This document shows positions 47,357-61,342 of a DNA stretch of 64,000 nucleotides, one piece after another. Origin of the DNA: Acanthochlamys bracteata. Lineage: Eukaryota; Streptophyta; Magnoliopsida; Pandanales; Velloziaceae. The position numbers and the translations under genes are program-made. The stretch lies in NCBI GenBank assembly GCA_019914995.1, contig CM034130.1, forward strand, positions 5,766,001 through 5,830,000, read 5' to 3'. A model generated the notes under the pieces. That model was not told the origin of the DNA and did not search any database. It was given only the letters and a program-made list of their open reading frames with translations. How positions within the stretch are numbered: the stretch's first letter is position 1; every line of letters starts with the position of its first letter.

Positions 47357-48900
47357 ACCGACTCATGGTATGAATTGCTCGAACCTTTATATCGCTACAT
47401 TCTATACCACGAAAAAATTATAATTTTGTTTTTTTCTGATTAAAAAGCACATATGATATTTCCATGGGAATAACAAAGGAGTGCCAAGCTGTTTCTCTCG
47501 GTTTCTTAACAAAACAGATGATGAGAAATGCTAGAAAATTAAATTTGCTGCTTTTGTGTCGTTCTCTTATGGGGCTCAAAAAAAAAAAAAAAAAACACAG
47601 AAGGATGAGTTTCTGTTTGCATTGGTTATAATTATAGATATACAATTTATTTATATTTTTAAATTAAAAAAATAAAATATTTTAAAAATTTATTGAAAAA
47701 TGAGAAGTTGAAATAATATTTTGATATATACAGTGATAGGCGCCGTCAAATATGCTTTTCCACGTTATTATTTTTGTTTTAGTTTAGGAAACTTATCGGA
47801 GAAATATAAATTGGTTTAGGATTATTTAGATTCTAAGTTGAAGATAAAGATGTACTTTTAATTGATAGAAAGTGAATTTTATAGAATTGAATTAGAAATA
47901 GATTAGAGATAAGCTCGGTGAGTTCTGCGATAAATTGAAACATAATAAGTGAGTTTAAAAAATAAATTCTGTGCAATTGAAACACATTCCAAAAATTTAG
48001 CATTGGGCTATGGTCGTGATTTGTGAGACAGTGTGCCACATGGTACAAAACTCTAAAAGACTATAGGGGTAGTTTGAGAAAGCTTTTTATTTTATTTGAC
48101 TATTTTTTTAAACTTTTAATTTTCTAATAAATAATTTATAGTATTTTAAAATTTTGTACGGCATAAATTATTTATATGTATAATAATAATTATTATTTTT
48201 TGAATATTTTTTGAAGATAAAAAAATTTAGGCTCGTTTAAGTAAGTTTTTTTATAAAAAGTTTTTTATTTGAGACCCCATAGTCAATTAAAAATAAGAAC
48301 AAAAGAATATTGCAATCTAGCTGTATAGGAGTTATAATTCTCATCCTTAAAAATTTAATCTATGAACATGCTTTGAATTAAATATTCGTCAAATTGTTTC
48401 ACTTTTAGTCAAGTTTGAAATTAACTAATCGAATTTCGTTCTTTCACCAATATCTTTATTATACTTAGAGTAAATTGTAAGTACAAAGCCAAGCTTTTTG
48501 TAATCTGAAATTGACTTGAACTTGAATGCTTTTATTGAATATTACTTTTATCAACTCTTCAGTATGCATATTATGTTTGGTGATCACATAAAGACGCAAA
48601 ATTGTACTACTATAAAGATAAAAAGCTAATGATTAAAAATGAAGGACTCCTCACGGGAACAAGCTTCTTATTTATATGCTCTTCCCGTACTCTTGAATGG
48701 CTAGTCTCCTAACAAACATAGAATTCTTCTACTCAAGAGTCCTTATCTAACTTGAAAATCTCATATCAAGCTCTCTTATTATATATTGCTACCATACAAC
48801 TAATGATCAAGCCTCAACTCGACTTTTGAACTTAGTGGATGCAATCTTCATAGCCCGAACACGCTCGTTGCTTCCTTCGAGTGCGTCTCATCCTTGATGC
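47357..48900. other. GH32 copy 1 3' flank and AT-rich DNA
   Basis: 3' UTR, then AT-rich sequence with a poly-A run at 47578-47595. No gene was recognised. The minus-strand open frames at 47418-47645 and 47833-48048 lack any recognisable content. Confidence 0.4.
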
Positions 48901-51640
48901 ACCACATATGAAGCCATTTCTCTTATTGGGGCATCCTGATCACTTACATCTGCGAGAGATTCAAGCCGGAGAAATAGAGAGATAACCTCGTTTTGGTGGC
49001 TAGACCTTGAATGCTTGGTAGAATATCTTGAAAATACTCTCCTATTAAGCCTCCTATACGGAATATTGTTTTCACTTAGGGGTCTGTAAGAACCATTTCT
49101 GCTATAGATTGTGACAACTGGGCAGAGATGGCTAGAGTAACGAAACGAGATTCCTCAAGATGTGAGACATAGAACACGGGATAGGTGCATTACTCTGATG
49201 GAAGCACAAGCTTGTACTCTGTTTGACTAACCCGACGAAGATGGATCACAGAACTTGCACTTGAGTTTACGATTGGCTCAAAGACGTACTCTTGGCAATA
49301 TGATTGCAACATAAGTGACACCTAATCACCCAACTGTATTAATTTTCACTTAGTGTTTGTTGTGGACTTGTTCCATAGTAGTCTATGCATGGAAGATGGC
49401 AAAACAAGTCATGAAAGATGGCATCTCAGTTGCATAACTATGCTCTCAAGATATCTATTGGAAGGGCCCCATACCGAAGTAGATGAATAGTGAAGAGGGG
49501 CCCGTCTTAGACGGTTTCAAATAGAGAAGTGGTGGTCCCAAAGTAGATGTGAGTATTGTACGAATGTCGGGCCCAATGTAGTCATCATATCCAATATCAT
49601 TGGTGCTATCCCGTAAAGTAGCGCATGCATATGTCGAGTCTTTTGTTGACAATATCTAATTGACTATTGGTTTGGGATGATAAGTGATGCTCATATGCGA
49701 AGAGGTTCCTTACAACTGGCGACTCTTGCCAAAATGAATTCATAAAGATTAGGTTTTTATCAAACATGATCAACTTTAGGCACCTGTGCAACTTACAGCT
49801 TCCTTAGTGAATGTTGCAGTAACAAATGAATGCTACCGCAACACTGGTGGCATAATAAGGGTGCTTCATAGAAACGAAGTGTGTGTACTTGCTAAGACGA
49901 TCTACTATGACCATGATCGCATTCTTCCTCTCTAACATTAACATTTCATCAATAAATCCAGCATAATATCTGGCCAAATTTAACTAGTGCAGGATCGGCA
50001 TCTAAATTTGTAGTTAGATAAAGTTTGTGTATAGCCATTATGTCTGCAAAATAGATAAAATGATAACTAGGTCCCCAACATTATCCTATTAAGTGTTGCG
50101 AAAAGTAAGATTGTGACCAAAGAAGACTAACATCAAATTTTTGTAGGTAGGGTTGGAATACTTCGTTTATAAGGGATAGAATAATCGATGGTGCATTTCT
50201 CAAGTTGAAAAGCACGAGAAGGAATTTATAATGGCCATGGTGTGTCTGAAAGGCGGTTTTGTATATATCGTTGTCATTGATATGGACCTAGTGATATTCC
50301 CACTTTAAATCGCGCTTTGAGAAAAAACGGATGCCATAAAGTTCATCTAATAACTCATTAATCACTAGTAAGGTTATTTATAAATCACCATTATGTCATT
50401 CTTATAATCCACAGAAAAATCTCTAGAACCATCCTTTTCTCTAGTACTTGCACTAGCGAGAAAAATACCGAGCAGTAACGATGAAGGATACCTAATGCGA
50501 GTGTCATGCCCATAGTCTTTTATGTTGAGTTTTAAGAATTAGTTAAATTAGTCTCACACGAAAAAAAAGACAAGATAAAAGATAGTTCATATACTAGAGA
50601 GTTTTTAGATCTATTAGCTTAAGCTCTTTGCATTGGAGTTGATATTATAAGGACCGGATCGTGAGTGAAATTTTTGTCTTGGGTTGGCTCCTCTAGTGTT
50701 GTATCAGACGTAAAGTGGTATCAGAATCGATGGTTCGGCTGGGCTGCTAAGTGACCGACGCAAAGTTGCGGCTCTCATTGACATCGTCATAAACTAGTTA
50801 AGAGTAGTGTAGCCCACATGAGCTTTGCATTGTGAGTGGTGATCCAAAGCAAGTTGGGCTCTTAAGGCTCTCGATAATATAGAAAGATGTGGATACCTCA
50901 TCTTTACTGGGAAGATTGTTGAGTATAAAGAATTAGTTAGTTGATTGCACAAAAAAAAAAGATAAGATGAAAAATGATTCATATATTAGAAAGTTTCTAG
51001 GTCTATTCGCTTAGGCATTTGGGCTACATTATATTTTATAGTATATATGTCGGACCGTGAGTAAAATTTTTGTCTTGAATTGGCTCCCCCGACGTTGCAT
51101 CTCCCCAACATTTTCAATCTTCATTTTCTGTATATGCGGGTACTAGTAAGGTCTCATGTTGGCCGGTTCTTCTCCTTATAGAAGAAAGACTAGGTATCGG
51201 CTTGACAATAGATGAATGTTTATCATTCAACACCTATAAATATGAAGGCAACTCTAAGTCATCCAGCCTAGATGCCTTCGATAGTAAAGGTATCGCCATG
51301 ACGCGTACGGAGCACAACCTCTCAGTTGGGCATAAGCATGTTAGCTAAGAAACTTCCTTTAGGGATCCCTTGTAAGATAAACGCGTAGCCTTGTAAGTTC
51401 AAGCTTATGTCAGAATGACGCCAATTGCAGATGACATCTCCTAAACTTTCTATCCATTAAATCACAAGCACCATCCATTCCCCCCAAGAGAAAAAAGTAA
51501 AAAACTACTGTAACTTTGCCCCTTATATATTTGAAGGGCCTAGTCCACAAATTACCTCTCGAATGTGGCTTCTCGTCTGCTAGCTGCACCTTTAGAGGTC
51601 CTACGTCTTTTGATGGCAACCGCAATTACTAATTATTAGA
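48900..51640 (-). mobile_element. Ty3/gypsy relic, minus strand, heavily decayed
   Basis: On the minus strand, RT-start-like sequence lies around 50500-50200 and integrase-like sequence around 49950-49600 (including LIFMNSFWQE). A C-terminal segment near 49250-49130 resembles the VFHVSHL region seen in the plus-strand element. Boundaries are approximate and no LTR pair was found. A TRIM element (50523-51110) is inserted in it, so the gypsy piece is the older of the two. It is broken in many places. Confidence 0.65.
50523..51110 (+). mobile_element. TRIM (terminal-repeat retrotransposon in miniature)
   Basis: Two direct repeats of about 190 bp (50523-50714 and 50917-51110) both begin TGTTGAGT and contain AAGAATTAGTTA and GTGAGTRAAATTTTTGTCTT. 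A tRNA-Met primer site, TGGTATCAGAAT, starts at 50716, and a purine-rich stretch (GGGAAGAT) precedes the second repeat. The interior is about 200 bp with no coding capacity. Flanks TTTTA and TTTTC are a near-matching 5-bp duplication. The size and signals fit a TRIM. It is nested in the minus-strand Ty3 relic. Confidence 0.8.
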
Positions 51641-52499
51641 ACATTTGCGCAAGTAAGACAATAGCGGATGGATGAATTGAGTCGTAAAAATGAATCCAAC
51701 TTAAAAATTTTTAAATAAATTGTGACGTATTAGCAGGTAAACAAAGTCATGTTAGAATGAAGAGGAGCTCGTAAATAAGATGTTCAAGATTGCCTATGCA
51801 TAAGTTTCTGTGCCACCACGCACACACATAGGCCTAGTTCAAGATTGCTTTGTAGGATACTCTATATCGAGCATAAGAGAAAATTGGCTGCTAAGTGTTG
51901 AAATAATAGAACAGAGCAGAACAGAAGAGTCTCACAAGAACAGCCGACTAGATTGCTGCTGATCCTGATCTGAATGAAAATAGTAATTTTACAGATTTGA
52001 TCGTGATGGAAATTCAGCTTGAGCATGATGCTTTTATCAGAATTAGAACAATATGCCACAACAATCTTGACTAAAAAATTTATCAAATTATGATCAACAC
52101 AACTTTGAAAAATTCGTGGAAGATCGAAAAAAATTCAAAAAACATACATTATAGAAAATCAGAAACACTGAAGCTTATTTTTAGAAGAAGTTTGATGAAA
52201 ATCTTCTCATCCGTTTGAAGTCAAAATTTGATGACATGTTGGAAATCATATCTATTATCATTCCACATCAAGTACAGTAGAAAATTGCAACAAATGAAGG
52301 TAAAAAATATAGTGCAAAGGTGCGATCAGAATCACTCTATCAATATACCAAAATTAAGTTCAGGATTTGAATTTTGATTTTCATTCAAACAAATGCCAAG
52401 GATCCAATTATAAAGAGTATACATACACTTGATCCATAATATTGTTACGACGATACATCACAATAATAAAATGAGTATAACTTGCTCGCATTGCGACAG
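51641..52499. other. Unassigned DNA between the two Ty3 relics
   Basis: Mixed-composition sequence with no recognised coding. It may contain the leader of the plus-strand Ty3 relic, whose 5' LTR was not found. Confidence 0.35.
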
Positions 52500-55400
52500 A
52501 AGTTGCGCAACTACACCGAATGGTCACCTCAGATCCTCGCAATAAAACCGAAGAGATTTTGAATTTCCTAGTTTTTCCTATATAACCCCAACTGACAATG
52601 CCTTACAAATTCCCTCTTCTAGCCATATTACAAATCAAAATCCATACATTTCTATTGCTGGACCTAGCATACCTAACTAATACCCAATGATAGCACAACC
52701 AATGCCTATTCAATACCCTGCCTTGGTGGCATCTGTACCCATCACACCCCTAACAATGGCTATCTCTTTTATATTTACACAACAACCAACACCCATGACA
52801 TCAATACTAACTCTACTGCCACCAGTAACTCAGCCAATTCAACCTCTTAGGTATTCTAATATGATCCCACAAAATAGCCAGATCTAGCAAGCAACCTAAG
52901 CAAATTAATTCAATGACCCAACATCCTTACTCTCAACTAATGGCAGCACTAGCCCACCCTCAACAGTCCATACTATTCAATACGAATTTTCAAGGCATCA
53001 CTGAACCACAAGCATATGTTTCACGGGAGCGCCACAAGTTCCCAAATTTGACAATAAGGAGCTTAATGAGTGGATGTACTCAGCGGAAAGATATTTTAAA
53101 TATCACAAGACTACGAATTGGGACCGTGTTCTAATTGCTGCGATGTACTTCTAAGGAGATGCCAACTAATGGTACCAAAATTATGAACGTGATCGACTAG
53201 ATCACACTTGGGAAGATCTTACATCTACGTTGCTGCGAAGGTTTCAACCAACAACCTTTGGGAATGCAAACTTTGCGCTACACCAACTTAAGCAAACGGG
53301 GACAGTCGCCGAATATCAAGCCTCTTTTGAGGATCTTCGTATAACGCTATCGTTTGCCACTGAAGATGATCTCATTGGGCTCTTCTATGGAGGGCTATCT
53401 AAGCCCATTGTCATGGATGTTATGCCACGACAATCTACTGAACTACAGTAGGCATACGTATTAGCGCTGCTCTTCGAACAAAAACTGGCATGTGAGCGCA
53501 CAGGGGGCTAATCTTATCGATTTAGAGCATTGGGGTCTCAATCCGGAGGTACACCTCTAGGGATAGCATTGGGATCTTCTGCAAAAAGTGCAATTTCAGC
53601 TACTATAGGCTCATCTATGCCACGACAGCGCCCACTGTCCGCGTGAGACATCAACGCGAGAAGGGCGAAGAGCCTTTGTTTCTATTGTGATGCAAATTAT
53701 GAACAAGGCCATAAATGCATTTCAAAGCTCTACTCCATAACTAGGCAAGAAGAAGAAGATGAGGACAATGAAGAGTTAATTATAGAGTTGTCTAGGAAAC
53801 TCGTGGCAGAGGACGCTACTCTTTCTCTTAGTGCAATGTATGGCTTAGTGGGAGCATAAACAATTCGAATTGTAGGAAAAATCAAGAGACAAAAGTATTT
53901 ATCTTGATAGACTTCGATAGTATGCACAACAATATTGCGGATAAGCACACCAAGCACTTGGGTTTGGCAGCGACAGAAGTAAGGCCATAAAGGTTGAATT
54001 GGCCGACGGTAGACCGCATTCTATAGAAGTGGTTTACAAGGAGGTTCCACTGATGGTGCAAGGGGCTAAGATGGTAGTTGCATACCCTTTTAGTATTCAG
54101 AATACAGTGGTTAAAGAGCCTCGAAGATGTTGTTTGCAATTAGCGCTATTCGGACATAAGGTTCATGCTACGGGGGAAGAATTCATATTGCAGGGGGATC
54201 CGAGAAGAAAGGGTCTCGCAATTGTCGAGCCTCTACCCAAAATAGCTGCTCTGTTCCCTTCGCCTAGTAGCCATCAAGTCCAACACGAAAATATTGGATA
54301 ATGGACAACAAGAGTTACTAGCAGAAATGTAGTCCTTACTGGACAAATATACAGTTATTTTCAAGCAAATAAAGGGACTTCCCCCAAAGAGTTCTCATGA
54401 TCATGGAATACCGCTACTTCCAGGTTCGCAACCGGCAAATGTACGTCCTTACCGCTACGCCCACATCCAAAAAGCTGAAATTAAGAGAACGGTAGCAGAG
54501 ATGCTATTGCAAAGCATCATACGCCCAAATGTTTCGACTTTTTCTTCACCTGTTTTGCTTGTTAAAAAGAAGCACGAATCATGGCATTTTTATATGGATT
54601 ATCGAGCGCTTAACGAAGTAACAATGAAGGACAAATACCTCATATTTGTCATAGATGAGCTATTAGATAAATTACATGGCACATATTTTTTCTCCAAACT
54701 TGACTTAAAAGCGAGGTATCAACAAATTCGTCTGAAGGAAGACGACATATATAAAACGGCATTCCGAACACACAATGGCCACTATGAGTTTTTTGTCATG
54801 CCAATTGGTTTGACAAATGTGTCGTCGACGTTCCAATCTCTCATGAACGAGGTGTTTCGTCTATATCTTCGCAAGTTTAATTTTTTTTTATTTGATGATA
54901 TTCTCGTCTTTAGCAACAATTGGCAGGACCACCTTGCACACTTAGCCACTGTTTTGTCTATTTTACAGGAACATATACTTTATGAAAATTTGGCCAAATT
55001 TAAGTTGGAATGCCGACAATTAGAGTACCTTGGTCATGTAATTTCGGAGCAAGGAATTGCAGCAGACCCAAATAAGGTGGAAGCGGTGTTGAGTTGGCTA
55101 ACCCCAACATCTACTATAGCACTCTGTGGTTTCTTAGGACTAATCGAATATTATCGAAGATTCGTCAAGAATTATGGAATCATAGCAGCTCCTTTGACTG
55201 CCTTGCTGAAAAAAGAGCGCTTTGTATGGACAACAGAAGCAGCTAAGGCTTTTGAACTCTTGAAGCAAGCCATGGCCCAAACCCTTGTGCTAGCCATGCC
55301 GAACTTCACACAAACTTTCACCTTGGAAACTGATGCATCCGAGACAGAAATTGGTGCTGTCCTTTCTCAAAACAAATGCCCTGTTGCATACTTTAGCAAA

Positions 55401-57390
55401 ATGTTGTCGACGACATCCCTCGCCAAATCCACATACGAAAAGGAGCTTATGGCGGTGGTATTGTCCGTTCAAAAATGGTGTCCATACTTGTTAGGTAATT
55501 GTTTCACTATCCAGATGGATCACTTGAGTTTGAAATACCTTTTGGAGCAGCGGACATCTACCAATGATCAACAAAAATAGCTTGTCAAGTTGCTCGGGTA
55601 TGATTATAACATAGAATATTGAGCAAGAAATAATTTGGTGGCTAACGCATTATCTCGCATACGTTATGCCACGACCAGCGCCATTAGCTCTTTACAGCCC
55701 TCATTTTGGGAGGACTTTCACCAAGCCCAATAAGCAGACCCAAAAATTTCTTCTCTAATTTTGAAAGGCCAATAAGGAGTTCATCCAAAGTTATCGCTGT
55801 TTAGTGGCTTCCTACTATACAGAGGACGCTTATGGGTGCCAAAAAATCAATCCTTGAGGCATTAGCTACTCTTTGAGGTAGGTTCCGCACTTACAAATGG
55901 CTATCCACACATTTTTATTGGCCCGGTATGTCAAAAGAAGTTCAATAATATATTCAAGCTTGTGCAACATGTGCGAAGGCCAAATCCGACAATCTGCGAC
56001 CCGCCGGATTACTCCAATCCCTACCCATCCCTAATAAAATTTGGTGCGATATTGTAATGGATTTCATTGATGGGTTAGCATTATCCAAAGGGAAGAACGT
56101 GATTATGGTCGTAGTTGATCGGGTAAGTATGCACACTTTATTCCTTTCAAGCAACCTTATACGGCAATTAGCGTAGCAACGACATTTATAAGAGAGATTG
56201 TCAAGTTGCATGGTTGCCCTTCATCCATCATTTCCGATAGGGATCCGATCTTTATGAGCTCCTTTTGGCAAGAACTTCACAAGTTACAAGGGACAGCATT
56301 ACATATGAGCTCATCTTATCATCCTCGAACCGATGGACAATCTGAAATTGTTAATAAAGGGCTTGAAACATATTTGCGATGCTTTGTAGGAGAGCATCCA
56401 CGATATTGAATGTCCACTCTGCAACCAATGTCTCTCCTTATGAGGCCGTCTACGGCAGACCTCCCCCACTACTCGTGTCCTTTGAAATAGACACCGCAAG
56501 GTAGATATCGTGGGAGCACAATTGCGAGTGAGAGACATTATTTTGCACGAGTTGAGACACAATCTTGCTTGCACATAATAGAATGAAACAAGTGTACGAC
56601 AAACACCACCGAGATAAAGTATCCAAGCAAGGCGACCGTTTGTTGCCAAAATTACAACCTTATCGCCAATCCACCATGCGGAGCACTGCAATCATAAACT
56701 GAAGAACAAATACTATGGATCGTTTGAGGTTCTGCAGCAAGTTGGCAACGCGGTGTATAGGTTAGACCTTTTGCCGGAGTCATGCATCCATTCAGTTTTT
56801 CATGTTTCCCAGCTCAAAGAGAGGCTCATTTTCTTCCTCCAGGGATTACAGATCGACTCCCACAATAAATTGAAGAGACACCCCCTTATGATCTTCAACA
56901 CTATATTTTGGAATAAGATTGCAATGATCAGTCCTCTACTAAATTCCTTTCACTTAGCCTTGAAGATAAGACTGTTTTTCTAGCAGGAGGGAATATCACA
57001 GAGCCTATTGGAAGGGATGCACCATTAAAAGAGAAAGGTTATCACGGGATGCAATTAAGGGATGGAGGTCTAAAAGAGGTTCACAAAATATGTTTAGATT
57101 GTGGAGACTGCATTAAATAAATTGGAGAGTCCAACAAGGAGTATTATTTTAGTTGTATTAGCCTTAGATTATTATATGTATCTAGTAAATAAGGTAACTT
57201 CAGCTAATAATGGAACTCTAAGTTCCAGAAAACTCTCAATGAGGAAGAGTCTATATAAGTGTATGCTGGTGAACGTTGAAGGGGAGAAAATCAAGTGTTA
57301 TTTTCTTTTTATTCTGTTTTGTCTTCATAGTTCTTAGTTAATCTTTGTAGTTTGCATAATTCTATAATTCGTGTGATAGCGAACCGTAAC
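52500..57390 (+). mobile_element. Ty3/gypsy LTR retrotransposon, decayed
   Basis: In order: a gag-like block (about 52690-53460, with LLRRFQPTTFGNANFALHQL), a protease-linker region (about 53850-54300), reverse transcriptase plus RNase H as one long open frame (54501-55580, with YRALN and KLDLKARYQQIRL), integrase (about 55950-56410, with SSYHPRTDGQSEIVNKGLET) and a C-terminal segment with SVFHVSQLKERL (about 56750). A purine tract (AGCAGGAGGGAA) near 56990 is followed by an LTR-like stretch ending CCGTAACA near 57390. RT before integrase defines Ty3/gypsy; the tail suggests a chromovirus relative. No 5' LTR was found. It is broken, with several breaks. Confidence 0.85.
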
Positions 57391-59879
57391 AAAAAATCTA
57401 ATAAGGACCTCCAGCACGCAAATGCCCAAAAGTTGCTGGATACTTGCTAGTTGTCCCTGTTTCTTTTAGTTGTTGTAGGGAGAAACTTGCATTGCGAGAA
57501 GATGTTAGGTCAAATCTTCAAAGAGATACAGAGATGAGATCTTCCCAAGAGCGTTGTGGTTGTTCTTACTCGTAATTTTGTTACCGTTGATTAGCTTCAT
57601 CTTCAAATTACAATGAAGCATTTGAAACGCATCTCTAAAATGCAGTTTTGTGGTACTTGAAATACCTCTGGACAGAATACATTGATATATTTATAAATAT
57701 AAATTTAAATAATATATATATATAATAAAATTTTAATTTAAATTTTTATAAGTATATACTAATTTAATTTATTTGAGTGAATATGCAGACAACGAAGGAA
57801 GTTTATGAAGATGTAAATACAAAACCATGGAGAAAGAGGTGTGACAAAGGGATAGATAAAGAAGATATAATAATTCTTTGGCCAATGGAAAAACATGTGA
57901 AGAATGTGGACCCGTGGGAGATTCTCCTAAACACAACCCTAGCTTGATGAAAAAAAAAGAAAGCACAGCTCTTTACAGGGAGTAGGTGAGGGTGGTAACG
58001 GGAAGCCCTAGATCTATCTCTCGCCACGGCTTCACCTACCGGCGCGAATCTCTCCCTTACTATATTTTTCATCAGCAAAAAAAAATAAAATTACGTTGAT
58101 TCTGGTCCATTGATTTCTCCACATTGAATCATCCAGTCGATTCTATCTGCACACATTTTTAATTTCAATTTGAATTTTATTTTCTTTTTTTGGGAAGAAA
58201 TCTGAAGAGTTTAAAGGATGGAGGATTCTTTCCGGATTTGGGATGATTTTGGGAAAAGTGAATTAGAATTATACAAAAACAAAGAAGTAGTTTTGAGAGG
58301 GGGATCGGAAAGCCAAAAGAGGGTTGGACAGAGAAGAACAGAAATAGAGAGATAGGCAGACAGTGAGTGAAACAGAGGCGAGACGACATTGAGAGAGATT
58401 CAGATTTGGACCGGAATCACTGTCAGGATCACTATTGGAATCATTGCCGGATTACACAAAGCTTAAAATTTTAGATTTGTCTTCTTTATTTTTTATAGTT
58501 TATATTTTATATTTTATATATTTCATTGTGTGTAATATAAATAGTAGCTAAATATTTAACTAGAATTAGAAATTTTTTTTAATAAATTTGATTTATTTTT
58601 TAAATATATATGATGTATAGATTATTGAGTTTTAAGTTTTTATATGAAAATAAGTTTAGATATTAAATTTATATTCTTGATCAAAATCAAGTTTGATATC
58701 TAACTATTTTAATAATTGTGTTTGCAAAATTTACGAATCATAAAATTAATAATTATAATTAATATTTATTAGATCAAAATAAATGTAGTTATAATTAATA
58801 TTTATTAGATTAAAGTAAATGAAGTTATATAATTTATGATTTCGTAGAACTTATGTATTTATAGTAATTTTTAAATAATGAGTTAAAATAACATTAGAGA
58901 TAGATAATTTTAAATAATAAATTAAAATTATAATTAAAAATCGTATCTAAAAATTGGACCAAAGTGTTTGGTATAAAATCTTCACAATCGTCATCATCTA
59001 AAATCATATTTATTTAAAAATTTAATTAAATACATTAGTGGTGGATTTCAAAACTCTAATTGTTTCCATCTCTATTTTCACATCCAAATTTTTATTTTAC
59101 TTTTTTAGCTTTCGTACAATTTTGATTAGTTTTTTTGAAAACATAATTTTTGATAATTTAGTTTGAATTAAAATTAACAATAATCTCAGTAGAATAAATT
59201 CAGTTTTTGATACACGGTAGACGAATAACCGTGCAATTGTGGGATAAATTAAAATAGAATTACTGATTTTTTTTTTGTTGATAGTTTTGTCTTCATCATA
59301 CATCCACAAGTAAGGATTCTGTCAAAACTTTAAACTTCTGGCATTCCTGTGAAACATATGCTTACATTCCGAACCCCTTTAAAATTAACACAAGTTCTTG
59401 CTGGGATAATGGTTTGTGGGTGCGGCCAATATTTGAGGGTGATGTTGCGTTGTTGGATGCAGTGGCGGTAGCGGTCCATAAGATGCTAGGAGAGTATTGG
59501 GGTTGGCTAAATAAATATAAGAAGTTAGGTGGATGGCTGCTGTTGTAGGAAAATTTGGAGATTCAAATGTCCTTGAGTTCTCCCTTGATGATGTTGTATC
59601 TTATGTAATTAAGAGAACTTTGCAGCTGTTCAAAATATTTCTATTAACTTATTTAAAAACACAATTATTTTATGATATAATTTTATTTATATTTTTAAAT
59701 TTTCAATTATAATATTGTCTATAATTTTATGAACATAAAAAGTTTAAAATTAGCCAATAAATTAGGTTTATGCAAAATAGGCATTTGTGAGAAAATAAAC
59801 AGTGGAAACTTTTGATACTTTGGAAAGAGGACCCAAATAAATAAATGAATATGCTATATTCTCCATCTACTATTAGGTG
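57391..59879. other. Intergenic DNA, no gene recognised
   Basis: Bases 57400-57640 could be a leader fragment of another LTR element. Bases 57780-58440 are of moderate composition with several short open frames, none of which I recognise. Bases 58450-59300 are AT-rich. Bases 59390-59560 are G-rich on the plus strand without a known product. Confidence 0.35.
58755..58826. repeat. 36-bp tandem duplication
   Basis: Two adjacent units begin ATAATTAATATTTATTAGAT and differ at a few bases. Confidence 0.8.
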
Positions 59880-60860
59880 ATGCCCTCGATTTGTGCAAAT
59901 CACAAACATACCGTGCGGGATCGAAGCAAAAGTTCATAGTCAGCCGTGCTAGGTGCAAGTGTTAGATCATAAAAGTAGAGTCTGGATCAACCCAATACAC
60001 CGCACATGGTACGACGTAGTACAACGTGCACTCAAAGTCCTGGCGAATTCATGTCCACACCACCCAAGAGTAATTATGTCATATGATAGGATGGAAACGA
60101 TCGTTTTCGGAAAGAATAATAAGAATCCAAGTCCATATTGGTTGGTGAAACTAGTGATAGGAGACTATCTAGCTTGGTTCGGAAAACAGTTGTTGGGTTA
60201 AAGATATGTACTCTTATAGAGCAGTTCAATGAGTGTTTTCTGATCGCCTGATGTATTTTTATTTTTTTGTTTGAAATTTCTCTCGTTTGGATAATCAGCA
60301 GGCGAGTAGTCGGCTATGGTTTGGGAACCAATGGCACACGAGCATCCGTCATGCCTCTTGCTCCTTTAGTCATTCCACTTTGTTTCTGAGTCACCTACGG
60401 AATGTGTAATATTCCAATCTCTCAGCACAACTATTCATTTTCCTGCCCAAGATTGACATTTGTATTTTCCTTGAGACATGAATTGCCTGATGTTTGCAAG
60501 TGAAGCAGAATGCACTAGCAGGCTAACATGGAAGGCCATTCGTTAGGGCACACAAAGGCTGTAGGCTCATTCCCCTTCTCCTGCCTTCCCGCGAGAGGGA
60601 GTCGGGCTATGTTTCCCCAGTGGCCACCCAAAGACGGTACAAAATAACTCGAGTGGGCTCTGCATGATCCGCATTGTTCTCTTATAGAAGCCCGAGTCCA
60701 CACGGGTAAAGACCAGGCTTTTCTATCAAAATTTTTTTGGATAACTGAGCTGCTATCTCTATCTAAAAATAGAGAAGAACGAGTGGAGCAGTATTTGTAG
60801 AGAAGGCCAATAGTCTAAGATAGTTCTTCCAATCAAATGATCGTAGAAGGAGCAATCCCT
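59880..60860. other. GC-richer block, possible organellar DNA insertion
   Basis: This is markedly richer in GC than both flanks and free of AT simple sequence. It includes CCCGCGAGAGGGAGTCGGGC and AAGCCCGAGTCCACACGGG around 60590-60710. The texture resembles plant mitochondrial intergenic or gene-edge DNA. I could not assign a gene or prove the origin. Open frames at 59953-60201 and 60515-60703 have no known product. Confidence 0.3.
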
Positions 60861-61342
60861 ACGTCTAATCACTGAGCTCTGCTTGGACCGACTTAGGGAC
60901 TTATTTAGTTAATTTTTTTATACCACAAAATCTGTTACAAATTTTTAAATATCTCTCTATATATTTAGAAATATTTATAAAATAAAATTTTCTGAACTAA
61001 AAATTATTTTTAATTTATTTTGAAAACGAATCTATTTTGTTACTTCAAAAATATAATAAAAATAGATATAATAATGTCTTATTTTTTTATTTCATTACAA
61101 AATTTTTAATAAAATTTTTACAATATTTTATAAAATTTATTTAAATTTAAAAAAATATAGAAAAAGTTGTAATGAAATTTATTGTAAAAATTTTGTAAAG
61201 ACAGAGACAGATTAGTAAGCCAAACGATCCCAATATTCCGAGTTTATAACTACCTCTCTACATCAAGTCCTCTCAGATGCTTACTAATCTGTCTCTTCGT
61301 TCTCGCTTTTGCCTTAAACTACTGATTAGTTCCTGCAGGGAG
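60861..61342. other. GH32 copy 2 upstream region
   Basis: AT-rich from 60900 to 61190. The last 100 bases are probably 5' UTR. An ATG at 61277 is in frame with the GH32 coding sequence but would put 22 extra residues before the natural signal peptide. Confidence 0.4.

Noticed and set aside
54501-55580. 359-codon frame considered as a host gene
   Set aside because: It encodes reverse transcriptase and RNase H of the Ty3/gypsy element and is part of that fossil.
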